The notes under the pieces are model-generated. The model was not told the origin of the DNA. It saw nothing but the letters and a program-made list of their open reading frames with translations, and made no database searches. From Amycolatopsis acidicola (lineage in GTDB: Bacteria; Actinomycetota; Actinomycetes; Mycobacteriales; Pseudonocardiaceae): 64,000 bases of DNA. The translations under genes and the position numbers were made by a program. The stretch lies in the NCBI RefSeq assembly GCF_007713735.2, contig NZ_VMNW02000010.1, positions 62,001 to 126,000 on the forward strand, read 5' to 3'. Positions 36,964 through 45,982 of this stretch are shown in pieces. Positions within the stretch are counted from its first letter, which is position 1, and each line of letters opens with the position of its first letter.

Positions 36964-37986
36964 TCAGGGACGAAGCAGCGTCTTGATGGCGCGGCGTTCG
37001 TCCATGGCCGCGTAGCCTTCCGCCACTTCACTGAGCGGCAGATCGAGGTCGAAAACCTTGCCGGGGTTGATTTCGCCGTTCAGGATCAGCTCGACGAGTT
37101 CGGGCAGGAAGCGGCGGACGGGCGCGGGACCGCCCTGGACGCGGACGTGGGAGTAGAACAGTTGCTCCCCGTCGATGGAGACGCCGTGCGGCACGCCGAC
37201 GATGCCGACCCCGCCACCGGGGCGGGTGGAGCGCAAGGCTTGCTGCATCGACTCCGGGGTGCCGACGCACTCCAGGACAGCGTCGGCACCGACCCCACGG
37301 GTGAGGTCCATGATCCGGGCGACGCCCTCGTCACCGCGTTCGGTCACGATGTCGCTCGCACCGAACTCGCGAGCCAGCCGCTGGCGGGGTTCGTGGCGGC
37401 TCATCGCGATGATGCGTTCGGCGCCGAGTTGTTTCGCGGCCAGGACACCGAGCAGGCCGACGGCACCGTCGCCGACGACGGCCACGGTGGAGCCGGGCTG
37501 GACCCCGGCGGCGACGGCGGCGTACCAGCCGGTGCCGAGCACGTCGGAGGCGGCGAGGAGGCTGGGCAGGAGCTCGTCGCTAGGGATTTCCGGGGTGGCA
37601 ACGAGGGTGCCGTCAGCGAGCGGAACACGCAAGGCTTCGGCCTGTGCACCGCCCGCGCCGACGAATTCCCTGTGCTGGCAAGAGGTTTGATATCCAGCCT
37701 GGCAATGCGGGCAGGTGCCGTCAGAGGCGAAAAAGCTGCCGATGACGAACTGGCCAGGCCGGATCGTGGTGACCTCCGAGCCGACGGCCTCGACGACGCC
37801 GACATACTCGTGCCCGATCGGGGCCGGTTCGCTCACCGGGTTGATGCCACGGTAGTCCCACAGGTCAGACCCGCAGACGCAGGTCGCGGACATGCGGATG
37901 ATCGCATCCGTGTTGTCGATGATCTCCGGGTCGTCGCGGGTTTCGAAGCGGACGTCGCCCGGAGCGTGCAGAATCGCGCCACGCAT
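36964..37986 (-). CDS. Zinc-type alcohol dehydrogenase (MDR family), copy B
   Basis: A 340-residue paralogue of the 22334 enzyme, very similar throughout (CVCGSDLWDYRG, GHEYVGVVEAVG, VGDGAVGLLGVLAAKQLGAE). It shares the Asp-for-Cys change in the structural zinc lobe (DGTCPHCQAGYQTSC). AAAGGAAG lies before ATG 37986. It is preceded by 14 bases by CMD copy B, and the set CMD, DUF2255, MFS upstream on the same strand suggests one operon. Confidence 0.9.
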   Translation of the reverse strand: MRGAILHAPGDVRFETRDDPEIIDNTDAIIRMSATCVCGSDLWDYRGINPVSEPAPIGHEYVGVVEAVGSEVTTIRPGQFVIGSFFASDGTCPHCQAGYQTSCQHREFVGAGGAQAEALRVPLADGTLVATPEIPSDELLPSLLAASDVLGTGWYAAVAAGVQPGSTVAVVGDGAVGLLGVLAAKQLGAERIIAMSRHEPRQRLAREFGASDIVTERGDEGVARIMDLTRGVGADAVLECVGTPESMQQALRSTRPGGGVGIVGVPHGVSIDGEQLFYSHVRVQGGPAPVRRFLPELVELILNGEINPGKVFDLDLPLSEVAEGYAAMDERRAIKTLLRP

Positions 37987-38000
37987 AGTGGTTCTTCCTT

Positions 38001-38324
38001 TCAGATGGTGGTGAAGATTTCCTTGGCCACGGCCATCGCGGACATCGCCTTGGGCCAGCCCGCGTAGAACGCCAGGTGGGTGATTTCCTCTATCAGCTCG
38101 TCCTGGGTGGCGCCGTTGTCCTTGGCCAGGCCGAGGTGGTAACGCAGTTGCTCGGTGTTGCCGCCCGTGACGAGCGCGGCGACGGTGATGAGGCTGCGTT
38201 CTTTGGGGGTCAACGTCTCTCGCGGCCACACGCGTCCAAAAAGAACATCGTCGGTGAGGTCGACGAAGGTGGGCGCGAAGTCTCCGAACGCCTTACGAGC
38301 ACCGGAGGGTTCGTTGTCGGACAT
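38001..38324 (-). CDS. Carboxymuconolactone decarboxylase family protein, copy B
   Basis: A 107-residue CMD protein, paralogue of 25840 (MSDNEPSGARKAFGDFAPTF and the shared HLAFYAGWPKAMSAMAVAKE end). AAAGGG is upstream of the ATG. It lies in the leftward operon between a DUF2255 gene and dehydrogenase B. In copy A the CMD gene is instead next to the cupin, so the modules were rearranged after duplication. Confidence 0.88.
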   Translation of the reverse strand: MSDNEPSGARKAFGDFAPTFVDLTDDVLFGRVWPRETLTPKERSLITVAALVTGGNTEQLRYHLGLAKDNGATQDELIEEITHLAFYAGWPKAMSAMAVAKEIFTTI

Positions 38325-38335
38325 GGCAATCCCTT

Positions 38336-38710
38336 TCAGCGGGGTGTCAGCCGCAGCGTGGCGTCGACCGCCTGGGCTGCGAGCATGGGTTTGAGGAAGG
38401 TAGCTCCATAGCGGGCGTATTTCTCGCGATAAGCGGCGTCGACCGCAGCGCGAGTGTCGCCACCCGGTTGCTCGGCAGTGACCTCAAGTTCGAGACCGGC
38501 TGCGCGGATCCGGGCGCTGCCCTCGGCGCTCGCCCGGCGGTACCAGCCGCCGCCGGCGCCGCGGTACGAGCGGACGTAGAACTCGTCGCCGACGCGCACG
38601 CCCCAGATCGGCACCCAGGGCCGCGGGCTGCCGTCCGCGCGGGGCGTGGTGATCTCCAGTTCCTCGGCGTCGCCGAAACGGTCGAGGTCTCCGGCGGTCC
38701 ATTTCGTCAT
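38336..38710 (-). CDS. DUF2255 family protein
   Basis: A 124-residue protein: WTAGDLDRFGDAEELEITTP, WVPIWGVRVGDEFYVRSYRG, then YREKYARYG. This matches the DUF2255 family, small beta-rich proteins resembling flavin-nitroreductase-like (DUF385/PPOX-like) folds; function unknown. Its ATG overlaps the MFS stop (ATGA 38707-38710), so it is co-translated with the transporter. Confidence 0.8.
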   Translation of the reverse strand: MTKWTAGDLDRFGDAEELEITTPRADGSPRPWVPIWGVRVGDEFYVRSYRGAGGGWYRRASAEGSARIRAAGLELEVTAEQPGGDTRAAVDAAYREKYARYGATFLKPMLAAQAVDATLRLTPR

Positions 38711-40122
38711 CGAGACTCCTTCGCAAGTTCGGGTCGTAGCCGCAGCGCGGCCACGGTGGTGAGCATCAGCACTGCCGCGGCGAGCAGCAGACTGGCGTGG
38801 ACGCCACGGGTGAGCGTGGCGGGATTTGCCAGCAGCGCACCGAAAACAGCGACTGCCAGCGCGCCGCCGAGCTGACGGCTGGTGTTGAACACCCCGGACG
38901 CGACACCCGTCAGCGAACCGGGGACTGCGTCGAGCAAGAGCGCGGTCGCCGGCGGCGCCACCAGCGGGCCACCGAGCCCGACCAGAACCATCAGCACCGA
39001 CAGCAGCCACACCGGCGCCGACGCCGGTAGCACCCCCAACGCGACCAGGCCAAGGGTCATGGCCCCGAGCCCGGCCACGATCAAGCTACGGCGGCCGAGC
39101 CGTTCGGCGAGGCGTGCCGAGAACGGTGTCAGCGCGGCCCCGATCAGCATCATCGGCAGGAACGCGACTCCGGTGGCGAGCGCGGACAGGCCGCGGTTCT
39201 GCTGCAGGTACAAGCTGAGCACGAAGGGCAGTCCGTAGTAGCCGACCATGAACGCGAACCCGGTCACCACCGTGATCACGACCGTGCGGGACCGGAACAG
39301 TGCCGGCGGCACCATCGGATGCGCCGTGCGTTTCTGCACCAGAACGAACACGGCGAGTCCCAGCACGGCGACCACGAACGCGGCCAACACCCGCGACGAG
39401 GCCAGCCCGGCGGAACCGGCCTCGATCGCGCCGTAGGTGAGCCCGCCCATCGCCACGATCCCGGCGGCCTGCCCGGCATAGTCGAACGGCACCAGCCGCC
39501 GCGGCGAGGGCGCGACGCGGGCGAGCAGGACCAGCGCCACCACCCCCACCGGCAGGTTGACGAAGAAGATCCACCGCCAGTCCAGCAGGTTCAGCACACC
39601 GCCGAGCACCGGCCCGGCGGACGACGCGACCGCGCCGCCCATGGCCCACACCGCCACCGCGCGGCCACGCGCCACCGGTTCGGGAAACGCCTGCCGGATC
39701 AGTGCCATCGAGGACGGCATCATCACGGCCGCGGCCACGCCCTGCACAAACCGCGCGCCGACGAGGAAACCGGCAGTCGGGGCGAAGCCACAGGCGGCGG
39801 AAGCCAGGACGAACAGTGTCACCCCGCCGCCGAACGCGCGCCGCGCGCCGACCCGATCGGTCAGCGAGCCCGCGGTCAGCAGCAGGGCCGCGAACATCAG
39901 GGTGTAGCCGTCGACCAGCCACTGCAACCCGCTGACCCCGCCACCCAGATCCGCCCGGATCGAGGGCAGCGTGACGTTGACGATGACCGCGTCCAACGTG
40001 ACGACGAAGAACCCGAGGACCGCCGCGGCCAAAGCCGAAATGGCGTGACGGGCTCCCTCGCTGGCTCCACGGGGGCTACTGTCAGTGATAGGAATGGTCA
40101 TCGCAACCGGAGTTCTCCCCAT
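38707..40122 (-). CDS. MFS transporter, DHA2 (EmrB/QacA) family
   Basis: A ~471-residue, ~14-helix drug:H+ antiporter-like protein. VVTLDAVIVNVTLPSIRADL in helix 1, LQWLVDGYTLMFAALLLTAG, GARRAFGGGVTLFVLASAAC and PVLGGVLNLLDWRWIFFVNL (motif C region) are standard for DHA2 exporters. ATG 40122 or ATG 40101 could start it; neither has a clear ribosome site. Divergent from the XRE gene at 40262, which likely regulates it. Confidence 0.9.
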   Translation of the reverse strand: MGRTPVAMTIPITDSSPRGASEGARHAISALAAAVLGFFVVTLDAVIVNVTLPSIRADLGGGVSGLQWLVDGYTLMFAALLLTAGSLTDRVGARRAFGGGVTLFVLASAACGFAPTAGFLVGARFVQGVAAAVMMPSSMALIRQAFPEPVARGRAVAVWAMGGAVASSAGPVLGGVLNLLDWRWIFFVNLPVGVVALVLLARVAPSPRRLVPFDYAGQAAGIVAMGGLTYGAIEAGSAGLASSRVLAAFVVAVLGLAVFVLVQKRTAHPMVPPALFRSRTVVITVVTGFAFMVGYYGLPFVLSLYLQQNRGLSALATGVAFLPMMLIGAALTPFSARLAERLGRRSLIVAGLGAMTLGLVALGVLPASAPVWLLSVLMVLVGLGGPLVAPPATALLLDAVPGSLTGVASGVFNTSRQLGGALAVAVFGALLANPATLTRGVHASLLLAAAVLMLTTVAALRLRPELAKESR

Positions 40123-40261
40123 CTGGTGATTGTTGCCTGGCCGACCCGTAGTCGCTGGTCACTTACGAGGTAACCCTTGTTCCGGCGCTGGTGGGAGGGC
40201 GCGTCATAGGGGGTAGTAACTCTCCCTCCCTCACGTCCGTGATCGACGTAAAGTGAGGTCC

Positions 40262-41131
40262 ATGGACCAGCGAGCCGAGATCCGGGACTTCCTCGCCACC
40301 CGGCGCGCGCACCTCACCCCCGAGCAGGTGGGCCTCCCCCGTGGAGGCGGCACCAGGAGGGTGCCAGGGCTGCGGCGCGAAGAGGTCGCCGTCCTGGCCG
40401 GGGTCAGCACCGACTGGTACATCCGGCTCGAACGGGGCCACATCGCCGACGTCTCCGACGACGTACTCGACGCCGTCGCCCGTGCGCTGCAACTGGACGA
40501 GGCCGAACACACCCACCTGTTCAACCTCGCGCGCGCCGCCAAGCCCGCCGCGCGAAAACCCCGGCGCCGCAGCACATCGCAGCTACGGCCGAGCGTGCAA
40601 CGGATTCTCGACTCGATGACCACCACCGCGGCGTTCGTCCGCAATGGACGGCTCGACATCCTCGCCGCCAACCCGCTCGGCCGTGCGATCTATTCCGGGG
40701 TCTTCGACGAACCCGCGCACCGCAACAACATCGCGCGCTTCAACTTTCTCGATCCTCGAGCCGAAACCTTCCACCCCGACTGGGATGCCGCCCGCGACAC
40801 CACCGTCGCGCTACTACGCACCGAAGCCGGACGCGACCCACACAACCGCGAGCTGACCGACCTCGTCGGCGAGCTCGCCACCCGCAGCGACGCCTTCCGC
40901 ACCCGCTGGGGTGCGCATAACGTGCGCCTGCACCGCGCCGGGCTCAAATCCTTCCGCCACCCCGCCGTCGGCCGCCTCGATCTCGACTTCGACGCCATGG
41001 ACCTGCCCAGCGACAACGCCGAAAAACTCACTCTGACCGCCTACACGGCCGAACCCGGCACCCCAGCCGCCGACGCACTCAGCCTGCTTGCCAGCTGGGC
41101 CGCCACCCATATCACCAGCGGCACGAAGTAG
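40262..41131 (+). CDS. XRE-family regulator with MmyB-like ligand-binding domain
   Basis: A 289-residue regulator: helix-turn-helix RRVPGLRREEVAVLAGVSTD, sensor domain with NGRLDILAANPLGRAIYSGV and LKSFRHPAVGRLDLDFDAMD. ATG 40262 lies seven bases after TAAAGT, consistent with a leaderless transcript; an upstream GTG at 40253 is less likely. It is divergent from the DHA2 exporter operon and 22 bases ahead of cupin copy B; both are probable targets. The 139-base intergenic region is rich in CCTCCC strings on both strands. Confidence 0.9.
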   Translation: MDQRAEIRDFLATRRAHLTPEQVGLPRGGGTRRVPGLRREEVAVLAGVSTDWYIRLERGHIADVSDDVLDAVARALQLDEAEHTHLFNLARAAKPAARKPRRRSTSQLRPSVQRILDSMTTTAAFVRNGRLDILAANPLGRAIYSGVFDEPAHRNNIARFNFLDPRAETFHPDWDAARDTTVALLRTEAGRDPHNRELTDLVGELATRSDAFRTRWGAHNVRLHRAGLKSFRHPAVGRLDLDFDAMDLPSDNAEKLTLTAYTAEPGTPAADALSLLASWAATHITSGTK

Positions 41132-41153
41132 ACCGCGCTTTCAGGAGTCCACA

Positions 41154-41570
41154 ATGGAACGTAAACCCGTCACGCCCACCGCCAAGGCACCCGCCTCCAA
41201 CTTCACCGGCGATGTCTATGTCAACCCCGTCTACCGCGGCGAGGCCCCTTCCCGCATGATCGTGAGCCTGGTGCGCTTCACCCCCAGCGCCCACACCAAC
41301 TGGCACTCCCACGCCGTCGGGCAGACGCTCCACGTCACCGACGGCATCGGCCTCGTCGTCACCCGCGACGGCACCGTCATCCGCATGCGCCCCGGCGACA
41401 CCGTGTACACGCCGCCGGGCGAGGAACACTGGCACGGCGCCACCGAAGAGAACTTCATGTGCCACCTGGCCATGCTCGAAGGCACCGCGGACGGCGACGG
41501 CACCACCTGGCTCGAACCGGTCACCGACGAGGAGTACCGGAAGGCCAACCAGAGTCAGTCCCCGAGCTGA
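41154..41570 (+). CDS. Cupin-domain protein, copy B
   Basis: A 138-residue paralogue of the 26186 cupin: [17 protein letters not shown] and [15 protein letters not shown] give the metal site. CAGGAG lies before ATG 41154. It follows the XRE gene in the same direction. Its end overlaps the convergent F420 enzyme by 16 bases. Confidence 0.88.
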   Translation: MERKPVTPTAKAPASNFTGDVYVNPVYRGEAPSRMIVSLVRFTPSAHTNWHSHAVGQTLHVTDGIGLVVTRDGTVIRMRPGDTVYTPPGEEHWHGATEENFMCHLAMLEGTADGDGTTWLEPVTDEEYRKANQSQSPS

Positions 41571-42574
41571 CGCAGCCGGGGCGCGACATCCGTGCCGAAA
41601 CGCTTCAGGAACGCGCCCTGATCGTGGGCCGGCGAATGGAACACGAGGTGCGTGAAACCCGCGTCGACGTAGGGCTGGACCTGCTCGACCACATCGTCGG
41701 GATCGGACGCGACGATCCACCTCGACGCGACCTGATCGATCGACAGCGCGTCGCCGGCGGCCTCCATTTCGACGGGATCGTGCAGACTGTGCTTTTGGTC
41801 CGCGGACAGCGCCAACGGCGCCCAGAACCGGGTGTCTTCCAGCGCTCGCCCCGGTACCGGATCGTAGGACAGCTTGATCTCGATCATCCTGTCGAGCTCC
41901 CCTGGCGCACGCCCGGCATCCCGCATCCCTTCGGCCACCGCGGGCAGCAGTTTCCCCGTGTAGAGGTCCATCCCCTTACCGCTGGTGCAGATGAACCCGT
42001 CCCCCGCCCGGCCGGCGTACTTCGCCACCACCGGGCCGCCCGCGGCGACGTACACCGGGATCCCGCCCGCCGGGCGGTCGTACACGGTCGCGTTGGTGGT
42101 CTGGTAGTACTCGCCGTCGAACGTGACCCGCTCGCCCGCCCACAGTTCACGCATCAGCGAGACCGCTTCCCGCAACCGCGCGAACCTCTCGCGGAACTCC
42201 GGCCAGTCCAGCTTCGCCACCGCGACTTCGTTGAGCGCCTCGCCGGTGCCGATGCCGAGCACGACGCGCCCTGGGAAAAGACAGCCCAGCGTGCCGAAGG
42301 CCTGCGCCACGACTGCCGGGTTATAGCGGAAGGTCGCCGTCAGCACGCTCGTGCCGAGGACGACCCGGCTGGTCCGCTCCCCGGCCGCGGCGAGCCACGA
42401 CAGGGAGAACGGCGCATGACCGCCCTCATGCCGCCATGGCTGGAAATGGTCACTGATCAACACACTGTCGAGCCCGGCCGACTCCGCGCGAACGGCCAGT
42501 TCGACGAGGTCCCTCGGGCCGAACTGCTCGGCGGAAGCCTTGTATCCCAGGCGGAGGGTCATCTTCACATCCAT
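41555..42574 (-). CDS. fgd: F420-dependent glucose-6-phosphate dehydrogenase
   Basis: A 339-residue luciferase-like TIM-barrel enzyme with close similarity to mycobacterial Fgd1 along its whole length: [48 protein letters not shown] and [10 protein letters not shown]. It oxidises glucose-6-phosphate to 6-phosphogluconolactone while reducing cofactor F420, supplying F420H2 to reductases. The active-site His in SDHFQPW and the Glu in GTGEALNE are present. It stands alone, led by an operator-like site 22 bases upstream; a PPOX-type F420 protein lies at 44406. Confidence 0.92.
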   Translation of the reverse strand: MDVKMTLRLGYKASAEQFGPRDLVELAVRAESAGLDSVLISDHFQPWRHEGGHAPFSLSWLAAAGERTSRVVLGTSVLTATFRYNPAVVAQAFGTLGCLFPGRVVLGIGTGEALNEVAVAKLDWPEFRERFARLREAVSLMRELWAGERVTFDGEYYQTTNATVYDRPAGGIPVYVAAGGPVVAKYAGRAGDGFICTSGKGMDLYTGKLLPAVAEGMRDAGRAPGELDRMIEIKLSYDPVPGRALEDTRFWAPLALSADQKHSLHDPVEMEAAGDALSIDQVASRWIVASDPDDVVEQVQPYVDAGFTHLVFHSPAHDQGAFLKRFGTDVAPRLRQLGD

Positions 42575-42595
42575 CCTCTCGGCATTCTATTGTCG

Positions 42596-42620
42596 GAGTT
42601 TAATATATTCATCATGCGAG
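42596..42620 (+). promoter_or_regulatory. Operator-like site upstream of the F420 dehydrogenase
   Basis: TTTAATATATTCATCATGCG at 42599-42618 carries the TTTAATATATT core found in the 14.1-kb dyad plus a CATCATGC flank. It lies 22-46 bases upstream of the leftward start, covering the likely promoter. Confidence 0.5.
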
Positions 42621-42705
42621 AGAGGATCGGCACCAGGACGAAACCGAGTCCGACTTGCCCGGTTCCCCAGGCGCCGCCGGGCCCGGCTCTGACTAGGCTG
42701 GGCCG

Positions 42706-43584
42706 GTGAGCTCGGACAACAGCGTCCGCCGCGACATCGGTCAGTTCCTCACGACCCGGCGGGCCAGGATCACCCCCAGCGAGGCAGGCCTGCCGAGTTT
42801 CCGTGGTAAGCGACGCGTGCCGGGCCTGCGACGCGAGGAAGTGGCGCTGCTGGCCGGGATCAGCATCGAGTACTACACGCGCCTGGAGCGCGGGCACGCC
42901 CGCGGCGTCTCGGACGAAGTGATCGAAAACGTCGCGGCCGCGCTGCAACTCAACGACATCGAGCGCGCGCACTTCGTAGAACTGGTGCGCATCGCCAACG
43001 CCGTGCCAGGGACGCGCCGGGCGACCACTCCGCTCAGGATCCGGCGGACCGTGCGCGATCTCCTCGAAGCGATGACCGGGTCGGCCGTTTTCGTCCGCAA
43101 CGCGCGCATGGACGTGCTGGCCACGAGCCGGCTCGGCCGCGCCCTTTACTACCAGTTGTACGAAGAGCCGGCCAACCGCGGCAATCTCGCCCGGTTCGTC
43201 TTCCTCGATCACCGGGGGCGGGAGTTCTACCGGAACTGGAACAGGATCGCACAGGAGGCCGTCGGCAGCTTGCGGATCGCCGCGGTCCACGATCCGGACG
43301 ACCAGGAACTGTCCGACCTGATCGGTGAACTTTCGGTCGGGAGTGAGCAGTTCCGGGTCCGCTGGGCCGCGCACGAGGTCAGGTACTACCGCACCGGCAC
43401 GAACTCCTTCCGGCACCCGGCCGCCGGCGATTTCGATCTGGACTACACCGCGCTGGAGCTGGCCGCAGATCCGGGACTCACCATGATCGCGTACACGGCG
43501 GGTTCCCGCCCCAAGTCGAAAAACGCCCTCGAGCTCCTCAGGAAGTGGGGGCCGGGGCGAGACCCGTCAGCGGCCGGGGTGTGA
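42706..43584 (+). CDS. XRE-family regulator with MmyB-like ligand-binding domain
   Basis: A 292-residue regulator: RRVPGLRREEVALLAGISIE helix-turn-helix, sensor domain NARMDVLATSRLGRALYYQL and HRTG-like YRTGTNSFRHPAAGDFDLDY. GTG 42706 lies six bases after TAGGCT, again a leaderless arrangement. It is divergent from the F420 dehydrogenase and overlaps the convergent regulator gene by 18 bases. Confidence 0.88.
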   Translation: MSSDNSVRRDIGQFLTTRRARITPSEAGLPSFRGKRRVPGLRREEVALLAGISIEYYTRLERGHARGVSDEVIENVAAALQLNDIERAHFVELVRIANAVPGTRRATTPLRIRRTVRDLLEAMTGSAVFVRNARMDVLATSRLGRALYYQLYEEPANRGNLARFVFLDHRGREFYRNWNRIAQEAVGSLRIAAVHDPDDQELSDLIGELSVGSEQFRVRWAAHEVRYYRTGTNSFRHPAAGDFDLDYTALELAADPGLTMIAYTAGSRPKSKNALELLRKWGPGRDPSAAGV

Positions 43585-44409
43585 CTGGCAGGCAAGCGAT
43601 CTCAACGCGGCGCCGGAAGGCGAGCCGGGAGCCGCGGTGAAGACGAGCAGCGACAAACCGGGTTCGGCGGCCAGGTCGAACACATCCCGGGTCAGTTCGA
43701 GATCCCCGGCCGCCGGGTGGTGGAACCGCCGGAGCTCACCCCGGCCCGGCTGGGCGCGTGCCGCCCAGCGGACGCGGAACTCGTCGCTGCGGGTGCACAG
43801 CTCCCCGACGAGTTCGGTCAGCCCTGGCTCGTAGGGGTACCGGTCGGCCTCCCCACGCAGGAGCATGATCGCGTCGTCGGCGACGTGCGCCCAGTCGGGC
43901 AGGAAAATCTTGGCGCGGGGGTCCAGGAAGACGTACCGGCCGTAGTTCGAAGGGAGCTCGTCTTCGAACAGGTGCCGGAAAAGCATTCGTCCCTGGTCGT
44001 TCCCGCCCAGGATGTCGAGCCGCGTGTTGCGGACCAGCGCGGGGCCGGACGTGATCCCGTCGAGCACCTGACGCAGGCGCTCCCGCAGTCCGGCCTCCGG
44101 CGTGCGGCGCCGCGCGCTCGCCGCCCCCAGACCGCGGGCGAGGTCGAACAGGTGCCGCCGGTCGTCCTTGTCCAGCCGCAGGGCGCTGGCCACCGCGTGC
44201 AGCACGCTCGCGGGCACAGCGGTGAGATCGCCGCGTTCGACGAGCGCGCACGCCTCACTGTCGATCCCGGCCAGCAGGGCCAGCTCGTCCCTGCGAAGGC
44301 CGGGTACGCGCCGCCGGGGCCCCACCGGGAGCCCCACCTGGACGGGGTCGATACTGCCCCGGCGCACGGCCAGGAATTCCCTTGCCGCACGCCGGATGTC
44401 CGTGCTCAC
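43567..44409 (-). CDS. XRE-family regulator with MmyB-like ligand-binding domain, divergent member
   Basis: A 280-residue member of the same family (RRVPGLRRDELALLAGIDSE, NTRLDILGGNDQGRMLFRHL, FHHPAAGDLELTRDVF). It is less like the others: the usual YYT after the recognition helix is ACALVE. GTG 44409 overlaps the stop of the PPOX gene (GTGA), so unlike its paralogues it is translated from an operon message. Confidence 0.85.
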   Translation of the reverse strand: MSTDIRRAAREFLAVRRGSIDPVQVGLPVGPRRRVPGLRRDELALLAGIDSEACALVERGDLTAVPASVLHAVASALRLDKDDRRHLFDLARGLGAASARRRTPEAGLRERLRQVLDGITSGPALVRNTRLDILGGNDQGRMLFRHLFEDELPSNYGRYVFLDPRAKIFLPDWAHVADDAIMLLRGEADRYPYEPGLTELVGELCTRSDEFRVRWAARAQPGRGELRRFHHPAAGDLELTRDVFDLAAEPGLSLLVFTAAPGSPSGAALRSLACQSHPGR

Positions 44410-44915
44410 GAACGCGGGAGCCCGGGCGGGAACCCACCTTCGGCGACCGGGCCCCAGCATTCGATTTCGATCCGGATCAGGGACCTCTGCCCGTCCCGCC
44501 CGGGGCGCTCCCCCGGCAGACGGCTGAAGAAGTCCTCGAGATCGTCCAGTGCCGCCGGTGTGTCCACGACATCGGCGAGGCCGTCGACCTGCACGTGCGG
44601 TCCGGTCCAGTCGTCGGACAGCACACAGATCGATACCTGCGGATCCCGGCGCGAGTTACGGGTCTTGGCTCGGTCCGGATAGCTCGCGACCACGATCCAC
44701 CCCTGGCGGTCGAGGCCACAGGTGACCGGTGATATCTGCACACCGCCGTCAGCGCGTGTCGTCACGAGCAAGGCACGGTGGCGCGGCCGGATGAAGTCGA
44801 GCAACGCGGCCCGGTCGACGCGTTCCGCGGTGGCGGTCCGTCCGGCGTGACGCGCCTCGGAGTGTCCATTGTGGAATGCGCTACGCGCGTCGGCGTATCC
44901 AGGAAAGTGGGGCAT
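44406..44915 (-). CDS. PPOX-class, F420-dependent-type oxidoreductase
   Basis: A 169-residue split-barrel protein of the pyridoxamine-phosphate-oxidase-like superfamily. LLDFIRPRHRALLVTTRADG, VQISPVTCGLDRQGWIVVAS and AKTRNSRRDPQVSICVLSDD match the actinobacterial F420-binding PPOX group, which reduces quinones, biliverdin-like or polyene substrates with F420H2. GGAGGACGGAGAACG precedes ATG 44915. It is coupled to the XRE gene that follows. Fgd nearby would supply F420H2. Confidence 0.82.
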   Translation of the reverse strand: MPHFPGYADARSAFHNGHSEARHAGRTATAERVDRAALLDFIRPRHRALLVTTRADGGVQISPVTCGLDRQGWIVVASYPDRAKTRNSRRDPQVSICVLSDDWTGPHVQVDGLADVVDTPAALDDLEDFFSRLPGERPGRDGQRSLIRIEIECWGPVAEGGFPPGLPRS

Positions 44916-44995
44916 CGTTCTCCGTCCTCCACGGTGAAAACGGACCCGGGACCGAACCCGGTTCTGGTGGCAGGAGCCATGAAACCCCGCCGCCG

Positions 44996-45982
44996 TCACA
45001 TGTGGGAGGAACTGACGATAGGGGCACTGCCAGTACACCCCCCGGACGGGGGACTCGGCCGGCCGGTGCTGTGCGAGTAGAGCTGCAGGCCTGGGGCCAG
45101 TGCGGTGAATTCGAACAGCATCGTGCGTTCCGGGCCGGCCGCGACGAGATAGCCTTCGCACGTTCCGGGGCGGATCACCACGTGCGTCGTGTTGGGGTAA
45201 GAGCGTTCCCCGTCATCCGGCACGAGCGTGGCCACCGGGGCACCGACGGGGTCGTGGACGTCGACCCGGCCCGCTTTGTACATGGCCGCGTAGACATTCC
45301 CGGCGGCGTCCGTCGTGAGGGAGTCGACCTCACCGCCGCTCAGATGCGCGAAAACCGTGATGCCGCCACCAGGGAAATAGCCGTCGTCGATCCGGCCGTC
45401 CTCGTCCAGATCCAGTACGAGCAGCCGGTTCCCGTTGTGCTCGCTTACCCACAGGTGCCGCCACGAAGGATCGAAGGCGATGCCGTTCGGGGACGCGATG
45501 CCATCGGACACCAGGTTCACCGTGCCGTCCGGTGTGCGCTGGAGGATCTTACCCGTGGGGCGCATGACGTTGCCCTGCATGTCGTTGAAGAACAGGGCGC
45601 CCCGCCGGTCGAATACGAGATCATCCGGGTAGAACGGCTCACCTTGGCAGGAACTCACCAGCGTTTCGGCTCCGGTGCCGTCCGGCCGCATCCGCACGAT
45701 GCGGCCGGCTGCGCGCGCCAAGCCCAGATCGGCGAGATACAGGCTGCCGTCGGCGTGGATGGCGATCCCGGCGAAACTGCTGTCCTCATCGGCGTAGACC
45801 GGCGTGACGGTCCGGGACCGCAAATCCGCCTTGAAGACCCGGTTGCCTTCGGCGTCGCCGTGCACCGAGGTGAAGTACAAGACTCCCGACCGGTCGAAGG
45901 CCGGGCCTTCCACGATCGGCATCGGAGCGCCCGGGACAACCTCGTGCAACTCCAGGTACGGACGCGCGATCAGCGTGTTCAC
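44996..45982 (-). CDS. SMP-30/gluconolactonase-like beta-propeller protein (cytosolic)
   Basis: A ~328-residue six-bladed propeller protein. MPIVEGPAFDRSGVLYFTSV with the metal-ligand Glu, FYPDDLVFDRRGALFFNDMQ, and SPNGIAFDPSWRHLWVSEHN with the Asn ligand are SMP-30/LRE features. Such enzymes hydrolyse lactones or related esters. There is no signal peptide. GTG 45982 overlaps the acyl-CoA dehydrogenase stop (GTGA), so the two are co-translated. A secreted paralogue is at 47304. Confidence 0.85.
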   Translation of the reverse strand: MNTLIARPYLELHEVVPGAPMPIVEGPAFDRSGVLYFTSVHGDAEGNRVFKADLRSRTVTPVYADEDSSFAGIAIHADGSLYLADLGLARAAGRIVRMRPDGTGAETLVSSCQGEPFYPDDLVFDRRGALFFNDMQGNVMRPTGKILQRTPDGTVNLVSDGIASPNGIAFDPSWRHLWVSEHNGNRLLVLDLDEDGRIDDGYFPGGGITVFAHLSGGEVDSLTTDAAGNVYAAMYKAGRVDVHDPVGAPVATLVPDDGERSYPNTTHVVIRPGTCEGYLVAAGPERTMLFEFTALAPGLQLYSHSTGRPSPPSGGCTGSAPIVSSSHM

